64,000 nucleotides of DNA, taken from NCBI GenBank assembly GCA_035462375.1, contig DATHUJ010000143.1, positions 32,626-96,625 of the forward strand. Direction: 5' to 3'. Source of the DNA: DASTQL01 sp035462375. Its GTDB lineage: Bacteria; Actinomycetota; Actinomycetes; Jiangellales; Jiangellaceae. The notes beneath the pieces were generated by a model, which saw only the letters and a list, made by a program, of their open reading frames with translations, was not told the DNA's origin and made no database searches. This document shows, piece after piece, positions 51,817 to 60,010 of the stretch (the stretch's first letter is position 1; every line of letters begins with the position of its first letter). The position numbers were made by a program, and so were the translations under genes.

Positions 51817-53070
51817 ATGAAGAAGCTGCTGGTGCTCGGCGCCGGGACCGCGGGGACGATGGCGGTGAACAAGCTGAGGCCGCGGCTTCCGCGCAACGAG
51901 TGGGAGATCACGGTCGTGGACCAGGACGACGCGCACCACTACCAGCCGGGCTACCTCTTCGTGCCGTTCGGCACCTACCGCCCCGAGGAGCTGGTGAAGC
52001 CGCGCGGACGGTTCGTCCCCGACGGCGTCGAGCTCGTCCTCGGGGAGGTCGACCGGGTGCTGCCCGACGAGACCAAGGTCCTGCTCACCGACGAGCGAGA
52101 GCTCCCGTACGACTACCTGGTCATCGCGAGCGGCACGGCACCGCGGCCCGACCAGACGCCCGGCATGGACGGCGACGAATGGCGGCGCAGCATCTTCGAC
52201 TTCTTCACCCTCGACGGTGCCACCGCCCTGCGCGACCGGTTGGCCACCTGGGAGGGCGGCCGGCTGGCGGTCCACGTGGTCGAGATGCCGATCAAGTGCC
52301 CGATCGCGCCGCTGGAGTTCCTCTTCCTCGCCGACGCCTTCTTCATCGACCGGGGGATGCGCGACCGCGTGGAGATGGTCTACGTGACCCCGCTGGAAGG
52401 CGCCTTCACCAAGCCCGTGGCCTCGCGCTTCCTCGGCGGCATGCTCGAGGAGCGCAAGATCGGGCTCGAGCCCGACTTCATGGTCGACCGGGTCGACACG
52501 GACACCAGGACGCTCGTCTCGATGGACGAGCGGGAGGTGCCCTTCGACCTGCTCGTGACGATCCCGCTCAACATGGGCGCGGACTACGTCGCGCGGTCCG
52601 GCCTCGGCGACGAGCTCAACTACGTGCCCGTCGACAAGCACACGTTGCTGTCCAAGGCCTACGACAACATCTTTGCCGTCGGCGACGCCTCGAACATCCC
52701 GACGTCCAAGGCCGGGTCGGTCGTCCACTTCCAGATGGACCTCTTCCCCCACAACTTCGTCGAGCACGTCCACGGCCGACCGATGACCAAGGCCTTCGAC
52801 GGGCACGCCAACTGCTTCATCGAGTCCGGCCACGGCAAGGGCCTGCTCATCGACTTCAACTACGACACCGAGCCACTGCCCGGCAAGTACCCCCTCCCGG
52901 GGATCGGACCGTTCAGCCTCCTCAAGGAGTCCGAGCTCAACCACTGGGGCAAGCTGATGTTCCGCTGGATGTACTGGAACGTCATGCTCCCCGGCAAGGA
53001 GCTGCCGCTCCCGGCACTGATGTCCATGGCCGGTAAGGACGCCGGGGACACGGTCGGGGCGTCGCGATGA
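51817..53070 (+). CDS. sqr: Sulfide:quinone oxidoreductase-like flavoprotein
   Basis: ATG 51817 is preceded by AAGGAG; the upstream ATG 51802 is part of that site. The product has 417 residues. It has FAD-binding LLVLGAGTAGTMAV, the loop ASGTAPRPDQ, and a C-terminal FAD contact IFAVGDASNIPTSKAGS. Only two cysteines are present, Cys161 (IKCPIAPLEF) and Cys333 (HANCFIE), placed like the redox pair of SQR; the third, family-variable cysteine is absent. SQR oxidises sulfide to sulfane sulfur on the membrane and reduces quinone. The end has an amphipathic helix (LMFRWMYWNVMLPGKELP) for membrane attachment. Confidence 0.88.
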   Translation: MKKLLVLGAGTAGTMAVNKLRPRLPRNEWEITVVDQDDAHHYQPGYLFVPFGTYRPEELVKPRGRFVPDGVELVLGEVDRVLPDETKVLLTDERELPYDYLVIASGTAPRPDQTPGMDGDEWRRSIFDFFTLDGATALRDRLATWEGGRLAVHVVEMPIKCPIAPLEFLFLADAFFIDRGMRDRVEMVYVTPLEGAFTKPVASRFLGGMLEERKIGLEPDFMVDRVDTDTRTLVSMDEREVPFDLLVTIPLNMGADYVARSGLGDELNYVPVDKHTLLSKAYDNIFAVGDASNIPTSKAGSVVHFQMDLFPHNFVEHVHGRPMTKAFDGHANCFIESGHGKGLLIDFNYDTEPLPGKYPLPGIGPFSLLKESELNHWGKLMFRWMYWNVMLPGKELPLPALMSMAGKDAGDTVGASR

Positions 53071-53846
53071 CCGCGACCATGCCGGCTGCGCCCCCTCCGA
53101 CGGTGGAGGAGCGGATCGATCGACTGTCCGTACAGGTGGACGCGGTCCTCGACGAGCTCCGGCGCCAGCGAGAGGACCGGGAGCGATGGGCGGAGCTCGG
53201 CCATGACCTCGCTCCGGTGGCCCGGGACGCCTTCGCCACCGTGTCGGCCGAGCTCGACGAGCTCAGCGCCGACGTGACCGTCGAGGACATCACTCGACTC
53301 GGCCGGACCCTCGCCCGCAACGTCGCGACACTCGAGTCGCTGCTGGCCCAGCTCCAGGGCCTGGCCGACCTCGGCGCCGAGGCCACCCACCTGGCCGGCC
53401 CGGCGATGGAGTCGCTCACCGCCCGCCTGCAGGAGATGGACGACAAGGGCTACTTCGTCTTCGCCCGAGGTGGGCTCGACATCGCCGACCGCGTGGTCAC
53501 CTCGTTCACCGAGGAGGACGTCCGGGCGCTCGGCGACAACATCGTGCTGATCCTCCAGACCGTCAAGCAGATGACGCAGCCGGAGATCATGACCATGCTC
53601 CGCCGGACGATGGTCACCGTCCAGGAGGGCGAGGACCACCCGGTCCCGCCCCCGTCCACGCTGGCCCTGCTCCGCGGGATGCGGGACCCGCAGACCCGAC
53701 GCGGCCTCGGGCGCCTGCTCGCGATGCTGCACACCCTGGGCGAGGTCCCCGCCGGCTCCGGTGTCGCCGTCGCCGACGCCCCGGCAACGACCGGCCGGCC
53801 CGACGCCGCCACAACGAGCACCACCACCCCGAAGGAGGGGAGCTGA
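53067..53846 (+). CDS. DUF1641 family protein
   Basis: ATG 53067 overlaps the SQR stop as ATGA, giving 259 residues. It is mostly helical: ERIDRLSVQVDAVLDELRRQ at the N-terminus may be coiled coil, and the DUF1641 core spans ~residues 120-225 (MDDKGYFVFARGGLDIADRVV, NIVLILQTVKQMTQPEIM). DUF1641 proteins are encoded next to SQR or formate-dehydrogenase-like oxidoreductases in many bacteria, and a partner or assembly role is usual in such contexts but unproven. The Thr-rich tail (ATTSTTTPKEGS) is variable. Confidence 0.88.
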   Translation: MTATMPAAPPPTVEERIDRLSVQVDAVLDELRRQREDRERWAELGHDLAPVARDAFATVSAELDELSADVTVEDITRLGRTLARNVATLESLLAQLQGLADLGAEATHLAGPAMESLTARLQEMDDKGYFVFARGGLDIADRVVTSFTEEDVRALGDNIVLILQTVKQMTQPEIMTMLRRTMVTVQEGEDHPVPPPSTLALLRGMRDPQTRRGLGRLLAMLHTLGEVPAGSGVAVADAPATTGRPDAATTSTTTPKEGS

Positions 53847-53847
53847 C

Positions 53848-54162
53848 ATGCCTGTCACCACCTTGAACGGCCGTGAGGTCCACGTGAACGACGAAGGCTT
53901 CCTCACCGAGTACGACGAGTGGGACGAGGAGCTGGCCACAGTCCTCGCCACCAACATCGGCATCGACCTCACCGAGGACCACTGGAAGGTCATCCGCTTC
54001 CTGCGCGAGGACTTCAAGGAGCAGGGCGAGACCGCCACGACCCGCCGGGTGCAGACCGTCGGCGGTGTCCCGACCAAGCAGCAGTTCGTGCTGTTCCCCA
54101 AGAAGCCGGCCAAGAAGATGGCCTACATCGCCGGCCTGCCCAAGCCGCACGGCTGCGTCTGA
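53848..54162 (+). CDS. TusE/DsrC-family sulfur carrier with a single C-terminal cysteine
   Basis: ATG 53848 follows AAGGAGGGGAG; the product has 104 residues. It has the DsrC fold landmarks: GFLTEYDEWDEELA, DHWKVIRFLREDF and the flexible tail AGLPKPHGCV. The penultimate Cys103 is the sulfur-carrying residue (CysA). The second DsrC cysteine, normally ~11 residues earlier, is replaced (KKMAYIAG), as in TusE. So it should relay persulfide but cannot make the DsrC trisulfide loop. It lies between DUF1641 and DsrE-like genes, and its sulfur source is probably SQR or DsrE. Confidence 0.92.
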   Translation: MPVTTLNGREVHVNDEGFLTEYDEWDEELATVLATNIGIDLTEDHWKVIRFLREDFKEQGETATTRRVQTVGGVPTKQQFVLFPKKPAKKMAYIAGLPKPHGCV

Positions 54163-54193
54163 CGCACCGGCAGACCGAGAGGACCCGACCACC

Positions 54194-54730
54194 ATGACCA
54201 CGCAGACCGCGACGCAGCCGGCCCCCATCATCCCCAGCTTCGACGACGACGAGAGCACCGAGCGCAAGCTCGCCATCATCTGCTCCAAGGGCAACCTCGA
54301 CATGGCCTACCCGGGGCTCATACTCGGCAACGCGGCCCTCGGGGAGGGGGTGGAGACGCACATGTTCTTCACCTTCTGGGGCTTCGACATGATCATGAAG
54401 TCCCGGATGCACGACCTCAAGTTCAGCCCCGCAGGCAACGCGGCGATGCACCTGCCGTTGCGGGACATGCGGCTACCCCAGGCCCTGGCGCCGGCGATGA
54501 CCGGACCCGCGACCGCCATGCTCAAGAAGCAGATCGCCGCGCTCGGCGTACCCGAGGTGCCCGAGTTCCTCGATCAGATCGTGGCCGCCGGCGGCCACCT
54601 CTGGGCCTGCCGGCTCTCCGCCGACATGATGAAGCTCGACGAGGAGGACCTCCGCGAGGACGTCGAGGGCATCATCAGCGCCGCCGACTTCATCGAGAAG
54701 ACCGAGGGGGCCCAGCTCCTCTTCATCTGA
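54194..54730 (+). CDS. DsrE/DsrF-like (DsrE2) peroxiredoxin-like sulfurtransferase
   Basis: ATG 54194 gives 178 residues. The fold markers are LAIICSKGNLDMAYPGLILG, HMFFTFWGFDMI and LWACRLSADMMKL. Cys30 and Cys139 are the conserved thiols; Cys139 in ACRLSADM is the usual persulfide site. DsrE2-type proteins hand sulfane sulfur to TusA or TusE/DsrC carriers, and many have a membrane-bound form. Here residues 58-68 are hydrophobic but too short for a membrane span. It ends the coupled sulfur unit; the CPBP gene after it is 123 bp away. Confidence 0.9.
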   Translation: MTTQTATQPAPIIPSFDDDESTERKLAIICSKGNLDMAYPGLILGNAALGEGVETHMFFTFWGFDMIMKSRMHDLKFSPAGNAAMHLPLRDMRLPQALAPAMTGPATAMLKKQIAALGVPEVPEFLDQIVAAGGHLWACRLSADMMKLDEEDLREDVEGIISAADFIEKTEGAQLLFI

Positions 54731-54853
54731 GCCCCGGTGGTCGCCGTCGGGGCCGTGGTCGGACGGCGTGAGGTCCCTGTCGCCGGGGACCTCCGGCCGT
54801 TCCCTGCGCAGCGGTGCCCGCGGTTGGCTGGGACCACCGACCCGGGAGATCCC

Positions 54854-55651
54854 ATGACCACGCCCGTCTCCGACCGTCCGTCCGCCACCGCGACGCGGCC
54901 CGCGAGCATCGGCGACTGGGTCCGGCGCCACCCCCTGGTGGCCTTCGTCGTCCTCGCGTATGCGATCTCCTGGACGATCTGGTTGCCGGGGCTGCTCGGG
55001 GGCGGCGGCCTGCCGGTCCTGGCAGCCGGTGCCTTCGGCCCGGCCGTCGCCGCCGCTCTCGTCACCCGGTGGACGGGCGGCTCGCTGCGCGACTGGATCC
55101 GCCCGCTGTGGCACTGGCGCGTGCCGGTGCGGTTCTGGCTGTACGCGCTGGGGATGCCGGCCCTGCTCTTCGTCGCGGTCAACGCGGAGCTGGCGCTGCT
55201 CGGCGAGCCGGTCGACCTCGGCCGGCTCCGCGGCGCCCTGGTGGCCTACGTCGGGACCTTCGCGGTCGTCGCGCTGGTCGGCGGCGGCCAGGAGGAGCCG
55301 GGGTGGCGCGGCTTCGCCCTCGACCGCTTCCAGGCGCGGCACTCGCCGGTGGTCGCCACCCTGCTGCTGGGTGTCGTGTGGGGCGGCTGGCACCTTCCCA
55401 TCTACGGCGCGGCGGCGGTCGGCCCGCTGTTGTTCGTCTTCTACTACACCTGGCTGTGGAACCGGACGCACAGCCTGCTGCTCTGCGTCCTGCTCCACGG
55501 GAGCTTCACCCCGGCCCTGGAGCACCTCGTCCTCGTCGACGACAGCCGCGCCGTCGACGTGGCGATCCTGGTGACCCTGCTGGCCGGCGCCGCGCTACTG
55601 GTGCTCCTGACCCGGGGGCGGCTCGGGTACACCACTACCGCGCGATCATGA
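54854..55651 (+). CDS. CPBP-family intramembrane metalloprotease (CAAX-like)
   Basis: ATG 54854 gives 265 residues with about seven helices. The catalytic motifs are complete: EEPGWRGFALDRF with the Glu pair, WGGWHLPIYG, and LLHGSFTPAL with the later His. Such proteins cleave membrane peptides or act as bacteriocin immunity factors in some species. A hydrophobic substrate is expected but unknown. It follows the sulfur genes on the same strand; because of the 123-bp gap I do not assume it belongs to their operon. A very long hairpin follows. Confidence 0.9.
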   Translation: MTTPVSDRPSATATRPASIGDWVRRHPLVAFVVLAYAISWTIWLPGLLGGGGLPVLAAGAFGPAVAAALVTRWTGGSLRDWIRPLWHWRVPVRFWLYALGMPALLFVAVNAELALLGEPVDLGRLRGALVAYVGTFAVVALVGGGQEEPGWRGFALDRFQARHSPVVATLLLGVVWGGWHLPIYGAAAVGPLLFVFYYTWLWNRTHSLLLCVLLHGSFTPALEHLVLVDDSRAVDVAILVTLLAGAALLVLLTRGRLGYTTTARS

Positions 55652-55666
55652 GACCCCAGGCGTAAC

Positions 55667-55721
55667 GATCATGGAAGGATCGCCCCCGGAGACCTCCTCC
55701 GAGGGCGATCCTTCCATGATC
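55667..55721. terminator. Long perfect hairpin (19-bp arms plus inner stem)
   Basis: GATCATGGAAGGATCGCCC (55667-55685) and its exact reverse complement (55703-55721) enclose CGGAG/CTCCG (687-691 / 697-701). That makes ~24 bp of stem with one mismatch. It lies between convergent genes and would stop both. Confidence 0.8.
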
Positions 55722-55737
55722 AGCGAGGGGGTGGGGG

Positions 55738-56856
55738 TCAGGCGCGGGCCTCGACTACGAGGTTGAAGTCAGCCTCGGCCGCCAGGCGTACCACCCCGAA
55801 GCCGGCGGACGTGAGGACGGACCGCAGCCGCTGGTAGCCGGCCTGCCCGCCCAGCGCGTCCTCCGCCCCCTGGGCGAGGGCGTCGGGCACGCACACCATC
55901 GCCGAGGCGCCGTAGTACGTCAGGCCGACGAGGTCCAGGTTGTCGGCGAGGCGATCCTGGGCCCGCGGCTCGACGAGCACCAGCGCCCCGCCGGGGGCCA
56001 GCGCCGCACGGGCCCGGCGCGCCGCAGCCTCCGGGTCGCCCACGTGGTGGAAGGCGTCGAAGTAGAAGACCAGGCCGTAGCTGCTGCCGACCTCGTCGTC
56101 GGCGCTGCCGACCCGGAACTCGACCCGGTCGGCCACCCCGGCGGCGTCTGCTGCGGCCCGGGCCGTGGCGATCGACCCCTCGTGCGGGTCGACGCCGACG
56201 AACGTCGAGGACGGGAACGCCTGGGCCAGCATGACGACGGCGCTGCCGTGGCCGCAGCCCACGTCGAGCACGCGGGTGCCGGACTCGAGCATCTCCACCG
56301 CCCCCGGGACGGCCGGCAGCCACTCCGCCACCAGGCTGCGCTCGTACAGCGTGCGGAAGAACCGGTCGACGCCGCGGTAGAGGCGCGGGTCGTGCTCCCC
56401 CCACGGGATGCCCTCCCCGGTACGGAAGGCCGCGGACACCCGGTCGATCGCCGCGTAGAGCCCGACGTTCACCTCGAAGGCGCTCCCCAGGAACGCGGTA
56501 GACGTCTCGTCGGCCAGGACCGCCGCGTGCTCGGCCGGCAGGTGGAAGCGGTCGGTGGTCACGTCGTACTCGACGTAGCCGATCGCTGCCTGGGTGGCGA
56601 GCCACTCTCGCACGTAGCGTTCCGCGAGCCCGCTACGGGCTGCGAGCCCGGCGCTGGTGGTGGGACCCGCGGTGGCGAGGGCCGTCCAGATCCCCAATCG
56701 GTCGCCGATGTAGGCCAGTGCACCGGCCTTGGCGGCCGCGGCGTCGGTCGCCACCTTGACGGCGAAGGCCTGGACCCGGTCCAGGTCGACTCCGGGGGCA
56801 GCGTCGGGCGCTCGGTCGACGGCTTCGGTACGGACGTCGGTCATGGTGGTGGTCAC
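55738..56856 (-). CDS. SAM-dependent methyltransferase with winged-helix N-terminus
   Basis: GTG 56856 after GAGAGGAG gives 372 residues; an ATG four codons later is possible. Residues ~20-120 form a helical/winged-helix domain (AYIGDRLGIWTALA, SGLAERYVREWLATQ, like methyltransferases of the Rv2258c type). The SAM-binding motif I is RVLDVGCGHGSAV, with DAFHHVGDP and LVEPRAQD as later motifs. It methylates an unidentified small molecule. A SARP-type operator (56923-56951) upstream links it to the divergent BTAD regulator. Confidence 0.92.
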   Translation of the reverse strand: MTTTMTDVRTEAVDRAPDAAPGVDLDRVQAFAVKVATDAAAAKAGALAYIGDRLGIWTALATAGPTTSAGLAARSGLAERYVREWLATQAAIGYVEYDVTTDRFHLPAEHAAVLADETSTAFLGSAFEVNVGLYAAIDRVSAAFRTGEGIPWGEHDPRLYRGVDRFFRTLYERSLVAEWLPAVPGAVEMLESGTRVLDVGCGHGSAVVMLAQAFPSSTFVGVDPHEGSIATARAAADAAGVADRVEFRVGSADDEVGSSYGLVFYFDAFHHVGDPEAAARRARAALAPGGALVLVEPRAQDRLADNLDLVGLTYYGASAMVCVPDALAQGAEDALGGQAGYQRLRSVLTSAGFGVVRLAAEADFNLVVEARA

Positions 56857-56922
56857 GTCCTGCTCTCCTCTCGTACGGGTGCCGCGTGGTCGGTCACCGG
56901 CTGCCAGACTTCGGGGAGTCGC

Positions 56923-56951
56923 GTGCAGGACCCGTGCACGGCGCTGTCACG
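56923..56951 (-). promoter_or_regulatory. SARP-type operator: three heptamers at 11-bp spacing
   Basis: Leftward: CGTGACA (56951-56945), CGTGCAC (56940-56934) and CCTGCAC (56929-56923), each separated by 4 nt. It lies 66 bp before the methyltransferase start and 50 bp before the start of the BTAD regulator, which probably binds it. Confidence 0.65.
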
Positions 56952-57001
56952 GGGCTGGATGACGGGCCGTAACACGACGGCCGCGAGCGAGGGGCGTACC
57001 G

Positions 57002-59992
57002 GTGGTGGGCGAGGTGGAGGTGGGGCTGCTCGGTCCGCTGCGCCTGCGCGTCGACGGGCACGACGTCGACGTTCCCGGCAATCGGCGGCGGGCGGCGCTG
57101 GCCGTCCTCGCCCTCGCGGCGGGGCACACTGTGACCGTGTCGGCGCTGGTGGACACGCTGTGGGACGAGGACCCTCCAGCCTCCGCTCACAACAGTCTGC
57201 AGAGCCACATCTCGCGGGTGCGGGCCCACCTCGGTCCGTACGCGGACAGGTTGCAGCGCGTCCCCGGGGGCTACCGGCTCGACGTGCCGTCCACCGCCAT
57301 CGACGCCCACCGAGCCGCGGCGGCCGCCGAGCGAGCGCGGCAGCTCAGCGCCGACCCGGCCGCCGCGGCACGACTGCTCGACGACGTGCTCGGCAGCTGG
57401 CGCGGGCGGGCCCTCGGGGAGTTCGACGATCTCCCCGTGCTCGCCGCCGAGGCCGTGCGGCTCGAGGAGCTGCGGTCGACCCTGCTCGACCTCATGCTCG
57501 ACGCCCGGTTGCGTACCGAGCCCGCCGCCGCCGTGGTGGATCTCGCCTCTCGCGCAGCAGCGGAGCAGCCGCTCCGCGAGTCCACCCGGGTGCTGCTCGT
57601 CCGGGCCCTCGCCGGCACCGGTCGCGCCGCCGACGCCCTCGAGGCCGCGCGCGACTTCCGACGGTGCCTTGACGAAGAGACCGGTCTGCGGCCCGGCGCG
57701 GCCTTCGACGAGCTCGAGCGTGCCGTGGCGGCCGGCGAGCTCGGGCCCCTGCCCTCGACGGAGGACCGCCCGACGACCCGGCTGGGAGGGGTGCCGACGC
57801 CGCTCACCCCGGTACTCGGTCGTGACGACGACCTGGACCGGCTCCTCACGCTGCTGCAGGTGGAGCGGTGCGTGACCCTGGTCGGTCCCGGTGGCGTGGG
57901 CAAGACCCGGCTCGCGTACGAGCTCGCGGCGCGGGCCGACGGCGGTCAGGGATCCGCGGCCGACGGCGTGGTGCTCGTCGAGCTGGCCCAGGTGCAGGAC
58001 CACTCGGCCATCGGCTTCGTTCTCGCCGAGCTCCTCGGCGTCCGGGGTGACGACCTGGTGGCAGCGGTCGTGGCGTACCTCGCCCGCCGCCGGGCGCTCG
58101 TCGTCCTCGACAACTGCGAGCACGTCGTCGACGCCGCGCGACCGCTCGTCCGGCGACTGCTCGGTGAGGCACCGCACGTGCACGTCCTGGCGACGAGCCG
58201 CCAGCCGCTGGGGGTGCCGGGAGAGTGGGTGCACCGCCTCAGCCCGCTGCCGGTGCCGTCACCGAGTGACCCCGGCGCCGCCGAGTCCCCGGCGGTGCGC
58301 CTCTTCCGGGACCGCGCGTCGCGGGCCACCGGCGGCGGCCCGGCCGCGGGCCCGGGCGACCCCACGGGTGAGGCCGCCCTCGACCAGGTGGTCGACGTCT
58401 GCCGCCGTCTCGACGGGCTGCCGCTGGCACTGGAGCTGGCCGCCGCCTGGCTGCCCGCCGTCGGCCTCGCGGGGCTGCGGGAACGGCTGGACGACCGGCT
58501 GGACATCGGACCGGCACGGTCGGCCGACGACGACCGCCACGGTACCCTCCGCCGCACCATCGCCTGGTCCTACGACCTGCTCACCGCGGAGGAGCAGCGC
58601 CTCTTCCGACACCTCTGCGTCGTGCCCGACCGCTTCGAGCTGGAGCTCGCCGAGCACGTCGCCGCCACCACCCTCGTGGGCGGCCACCCGTCGGCGGCGG
58701 TCGCCCGGCTGGTCGACTGCTCGATGGTGGTCGCCGACACGACCGCCCCACGACCCGCGGTGCGCGTGCTCGAGAGCCTGCGGGCCTACGGGCTGGAAAG
58801 CCTCGAGGTCCACGGTGAGAGGGAGGCCGCCGAGCGGGCCCTGTGCACCTGGGTGCTCGACCTCGCCGGCCGCGCCGCTGCGGGGCTGGCCGGTCCGGGG
58901 GAGCCCGACTGGGATCGGCGCCTGGTGTCGGCCTTGCCGACCCTGCGGGCCGCGCGCCGGGTCATGCTGGCCCGCGACGACGTCGCCGGCGCGGCGCGCT
59001 TGAGCGCGCTGCTCGGGAACTTCGCGTTGTGGCGCGAGCACAGTGAGCTGTGGGCGTGGGCGCTGGAGACCGCGGAGCTCCCCGGCCTCGACGACACACC
59101 GGACGCGGTGCCCGCGCTCGCGGCGGCGGCGAGCGGGGCCTGGCGGCTGGGTTTGCGGAGCACGGCGCAGGCCCTGGTCGGCCGCGTCCGCCGCCTCGCG
59201 ACCGACGACGACGACCAGACGGCCGGAGAGCTCGTGCACGGCGTGCTCGAGCTCTTCGAGGGCCGCTTCGACGAGGCGGAACGCGTCGTGCTGGGCTCTC
59301 CGGGTGAGGGCGCGCGGACAGCCGAGGCGGTTGCCACGGCCGCGCTGAGCGCCGGCTACGCCGGACGCCGAGAGGAAGCGCTGCCCCGGCTCGACGCCGC
59401 CGAGCAGCTCGCCGCCCGTGGCTCTCCCACCCAGCAGGCCTACGTCTGCTACGTGCGGGGCGAGGTCCTGGCGCTCGACGCCGTGCCCGAGGCGAGCGCC
59501 CACCTGCGCCGGGCCATGGAGCTGGCACGGCGCAGCGGGGCGTCGTTCGTGGAGCAGGTGGCCGGGCTGACCCTGGCGACGTCGGCCGCGAGGGACGGTG
59601 ACGTGGAGGGTGCGGTCCGGTCCTATCGGGCGGTGGTCGACCACTGGCGACGGACCGGGAGCTGGACCCAGCAGTGGACCACGCTCCGCAACGTCGCTGT
59701 CCTGCTCGCCCGCGAGGGCCTGGCCGCGGAGGCCCTCACGCTTCTCGTCGCTGCCGGGTCGGCGCCCGACTCGTCCGCCCTGGCGCCGGAGGCAGCCACC
59801 GCGCAGGAGGAGCTGGTGGGTCGGCTTCGCGCGGACCTCGGTCGGGCCCGCGCCGCGGACGTCGCCGCCGCGGCGGAGGCGATGCCGCGCGCGCACGTCG
59901 TCGACGCTGCCCTGTCCGCCCTGGACCGACTGAGTCCGCGGGGGGACGACCGGCGGCTGACCGGCGACGGCGACATCGACCCGGCCAGGTAG
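57002..59992 (+). CDS. BTAD/NB-ARC transcriptional regulator, AfsR/SARP type
   Basis: GTG 57002 gives 996 residues. An OmpR-like winged helix (VEVGLLGPLRLRVDGHDVDV) and a BTAD (to ~250) lead to an NB-ARC ATPase with GPGGVGKTRLAYELA and LVVLDNCEHVVDAA. The C-terminal ~480 residues are TPR-like. The divergently encoded methyltransferase has three 11-bp spaced heptamers upstream, the usual AfsR/SARP binding pattern, so it is the most likely target. Autoregulation is possible because the site is shared. Unlike streptomycete pathway regulators it sits beside only one enzyme gene. Confidence 0.92.
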   Translation: MVGEVEVGLLGPLRLRVDGHDVDVPGNRRRAALAVLALAAGHTVTVSALVDTLWDEDPPASAHNSLQSHISRVRAHLGPYADRLQRVPGGYRLDVPSTAIDAHRAAAAAERARQLSADPAAAARLLDDVLGSWRGRALGEFDDLPVLAAEAVRLEELRSTLLDLMLDARLRTEPAAAVVDLASRAAAEQPLRESTRVLLVRALAGTGRAADALEAARDFRRCLDEETGLRPGAAFDELERAVAAGELGPLPSTEDRPTTRLGGVPTPLTPVLGRDDDLDRLLTLLQVERCVTLVGPGGVGKTRLAYELAARADGGQGSAADGVVLVELAQVQDHSAIGFVLAELLGVRGDDLVAAVVAYLARRRALVVLDNCEHVVDAARPLVRRLLGEAPHVHVLATSRQPLGVPGEWVHRLSPLPVPSPSDPGAAESPAVRLFRDRASRATGGGPAAGPGDPTGEAALDQVVDVCRRLDGLPLALELAAAWLPAVGLAGLRERLDDRLDIGPARSADDDRHGTLRRTIAWSYDLLTAEEQRLFRHLCVVPDRFELELAEHVAATTLVGGHPSAAVARLVDCSMVVADTTAPRPAVRVLESLRAYGLESLEVHGEREAAERALCTWVLDLAGRAAAGLAGPGEPDWDRRLVSALPTLRAARRVMLARDDVAGAARLSALLGNFALWREHSELWAWALETAELPGLDDTPDAVPALAAAASGAWRLGLRSTAQALVGRVRRLATDDDDQTAGELVHGVLELFEGRFDEAERVVLGSPGEGARTAEAVATAALSAGYAGRREEALPRLDAAEQLAARGSPTQQAYVCYVRGEVLALDAVPEASAHLRRAMELARRSGASFVEQVAGLTLATSAARDGDVEGAVRSYRAVVDHWRRTGSWTQQWTTLRNVAVLLAREGLAAEALTLLVAAGSAPDSSALAPEAATAQEELVGRLRADLGRARAADVAAAAEAMPRAHVVDAALSALDRLSPRGDDRRLTGDGDIDPAR

Positions 59993-60010
59993 TCGAGCCC
60001 GGGACCCGGG

